Program-made: the position numbers and the translations under genes
Assembly: GCF_016612505.1 (NCBI RefSeq)
Contig: NZ_JAENRR010000020.1
Coordinates: 1-64,000 of the forward strand
Direction of reading: 5' to 3'
Length of the DNA stretch: 64,000 nucleotides
Origin: Carboxylicivirga marina
GTDB taxonomy: Bacteria > Bacteroidota > Bacteroidia > Bacteroidales > Marinilabiliaceae
Notes under the pieces: generated by a model
The model's input: only the letters and a program-made list of their open reading frames with translations
Databases searched by the model: none
Told to the model about the DNA's origin: nothing
Shown: piece after piece, positions 63,701-64,000 of the stretch
Layout: each line of letters opens with the position of its first letter
How positions within the stretch are numbered: the first letter of the stretch is position 1

Positions 63701-64000
63701 TTAAAAGGTTAGTATTTGGTGGTAGTGAGCAAAATCTTCACTCTTTTCAATCTCTACACTATCAACAGCCAAATGATTTTTACTTAAACCAATCTTACCA
63801 AGCGCTTTAATGTAATTATACTTTGTACGTGCGGATATTACACCCATTTGTACTAATTCATCAAATGAATGTGTTTGTAGGTGAAGTAATATCGAATTTA
63901 TGTAGTTTTCAGATATTCGTGCTTTACGTTCTTTTGAGCCTTTCGGTAGTTTTTTGTTATACTTCTCTACATCGTTATTGTAGGCAATCACACGTTTCGT
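63701..64000 (-). CDS. Unknown accessory protein, cut by the window end
   Basis: The frame is open to the right edge (the codon at 63991 is GTG and sense codons precede it), so only the C-terminal part is seen. The visible ~97 residues are Lys-rich and helical (YNKKLPKGSKERKARISENY, TKYNYIKALGKIGLSKNHL). They end in a segment that is duplicated as a remnant at 63352-63453. I do not recognise it. The duplication and place downstream of a tRNA suggest accessory DNA. Confidence 0.6.
   Translation of the reverse strand, partial: TKRVIAYNNDVEKYNKKLPKGSKERKARISENYINSILLHLQTHSFDELVQMGVISARTKYNYIKALGKIGLSKNHLAVDSVEIEKSEDFAHYHQILTF

Overview
The window looks like chromosomal DNA of a free-living, probably marine member of the Bacteroidota, most plausibly Bacteroidales/Marinilabiliales-like. 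The grounds are low GC, Bacteroidota-type promoter elements (TAnnTTTG with an upstream TTTG), many genes without a clear Shine-Dalgarno sequence, an alpha-beta fused 2-oxoacid dehydrogenase E1, a thrA - phosphoglycerate-mutase-like - thrC operon without thrB, and a GxxExxY protein. The genus is inferred and cannot be fixed from the sequence alone.

Layout. 1-3.5 kb: an unrecognised 244-aa gene with a strong hairpin in its leader and a clean terminator. It is followed by an array of eleven TGAGAAG-type boxes at 20-22 bp spacing. This module lies among at least six copies of a dispersed repeat with conserved hairpins. 3.5-28.4 kb: a minus-strand surface polysaccharide cluster holding eight GT4-like and three GT2 glycosyltransferases, an acyltransferase, a Wzy-like membrane protein, a CapE/FnlA-type dehydratase and its reductase, a sulfotransferase, a Wzt/Wzm-type ABC exporter, rfbC and cysC. 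The sulfotransferase and the APS kinase together suggest a sulfated product. The promoter-proximal part (22.9-29.1 kb) is broken up by repeats, copies of gene 5' ends, a GxxExxY gene and a RelE/ParE-type toxin-antitoxin pair. 29.1-31.7 kb is nearly gene-free: tandem and dispersed repeats and a decayed ORF.

31.7-53.0 kb is mainly housekeeping: gyrA with a TPR protein, clpC, two more secreted TPR proteins, the threonine operon (thrA, apgM-like, thrC), mtnA, an orphan XylF-like lipoprotein, a divergent pair of unknown genes separated by a CTTAA-rich operator-like region, tRNA-Lys and pyrK-pyrD. 53.4-54.8 kb holds an XRE regulator. Its promoter and several neighbouring intergenic regions, including that of pyrK, carry the palindrome TTACAnnTGTAA, which suggests a local regulon. 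54.8-61.9 kb: mntP, an operon of E2, fused E1 and a flavodoxin, and an M13 metallopeptidase lipoprotein. 62-64 kb: tRNA-Arg followed by accessory-looking genes (a TonB-domain protein, a small Cys-rich protein, a truncated unknown gene and a remnant of its paralogue).

The strongest candidates for something undescribed are the 21-bp phased TGAGAAG array with its neighbouring gene, the hairpin-bearing repeat family with a covarying base pair, the TTACAnnTGTAA regulon around the XRE gene, and a miniature inverted-repeat element whose terminal bases covary between copies.
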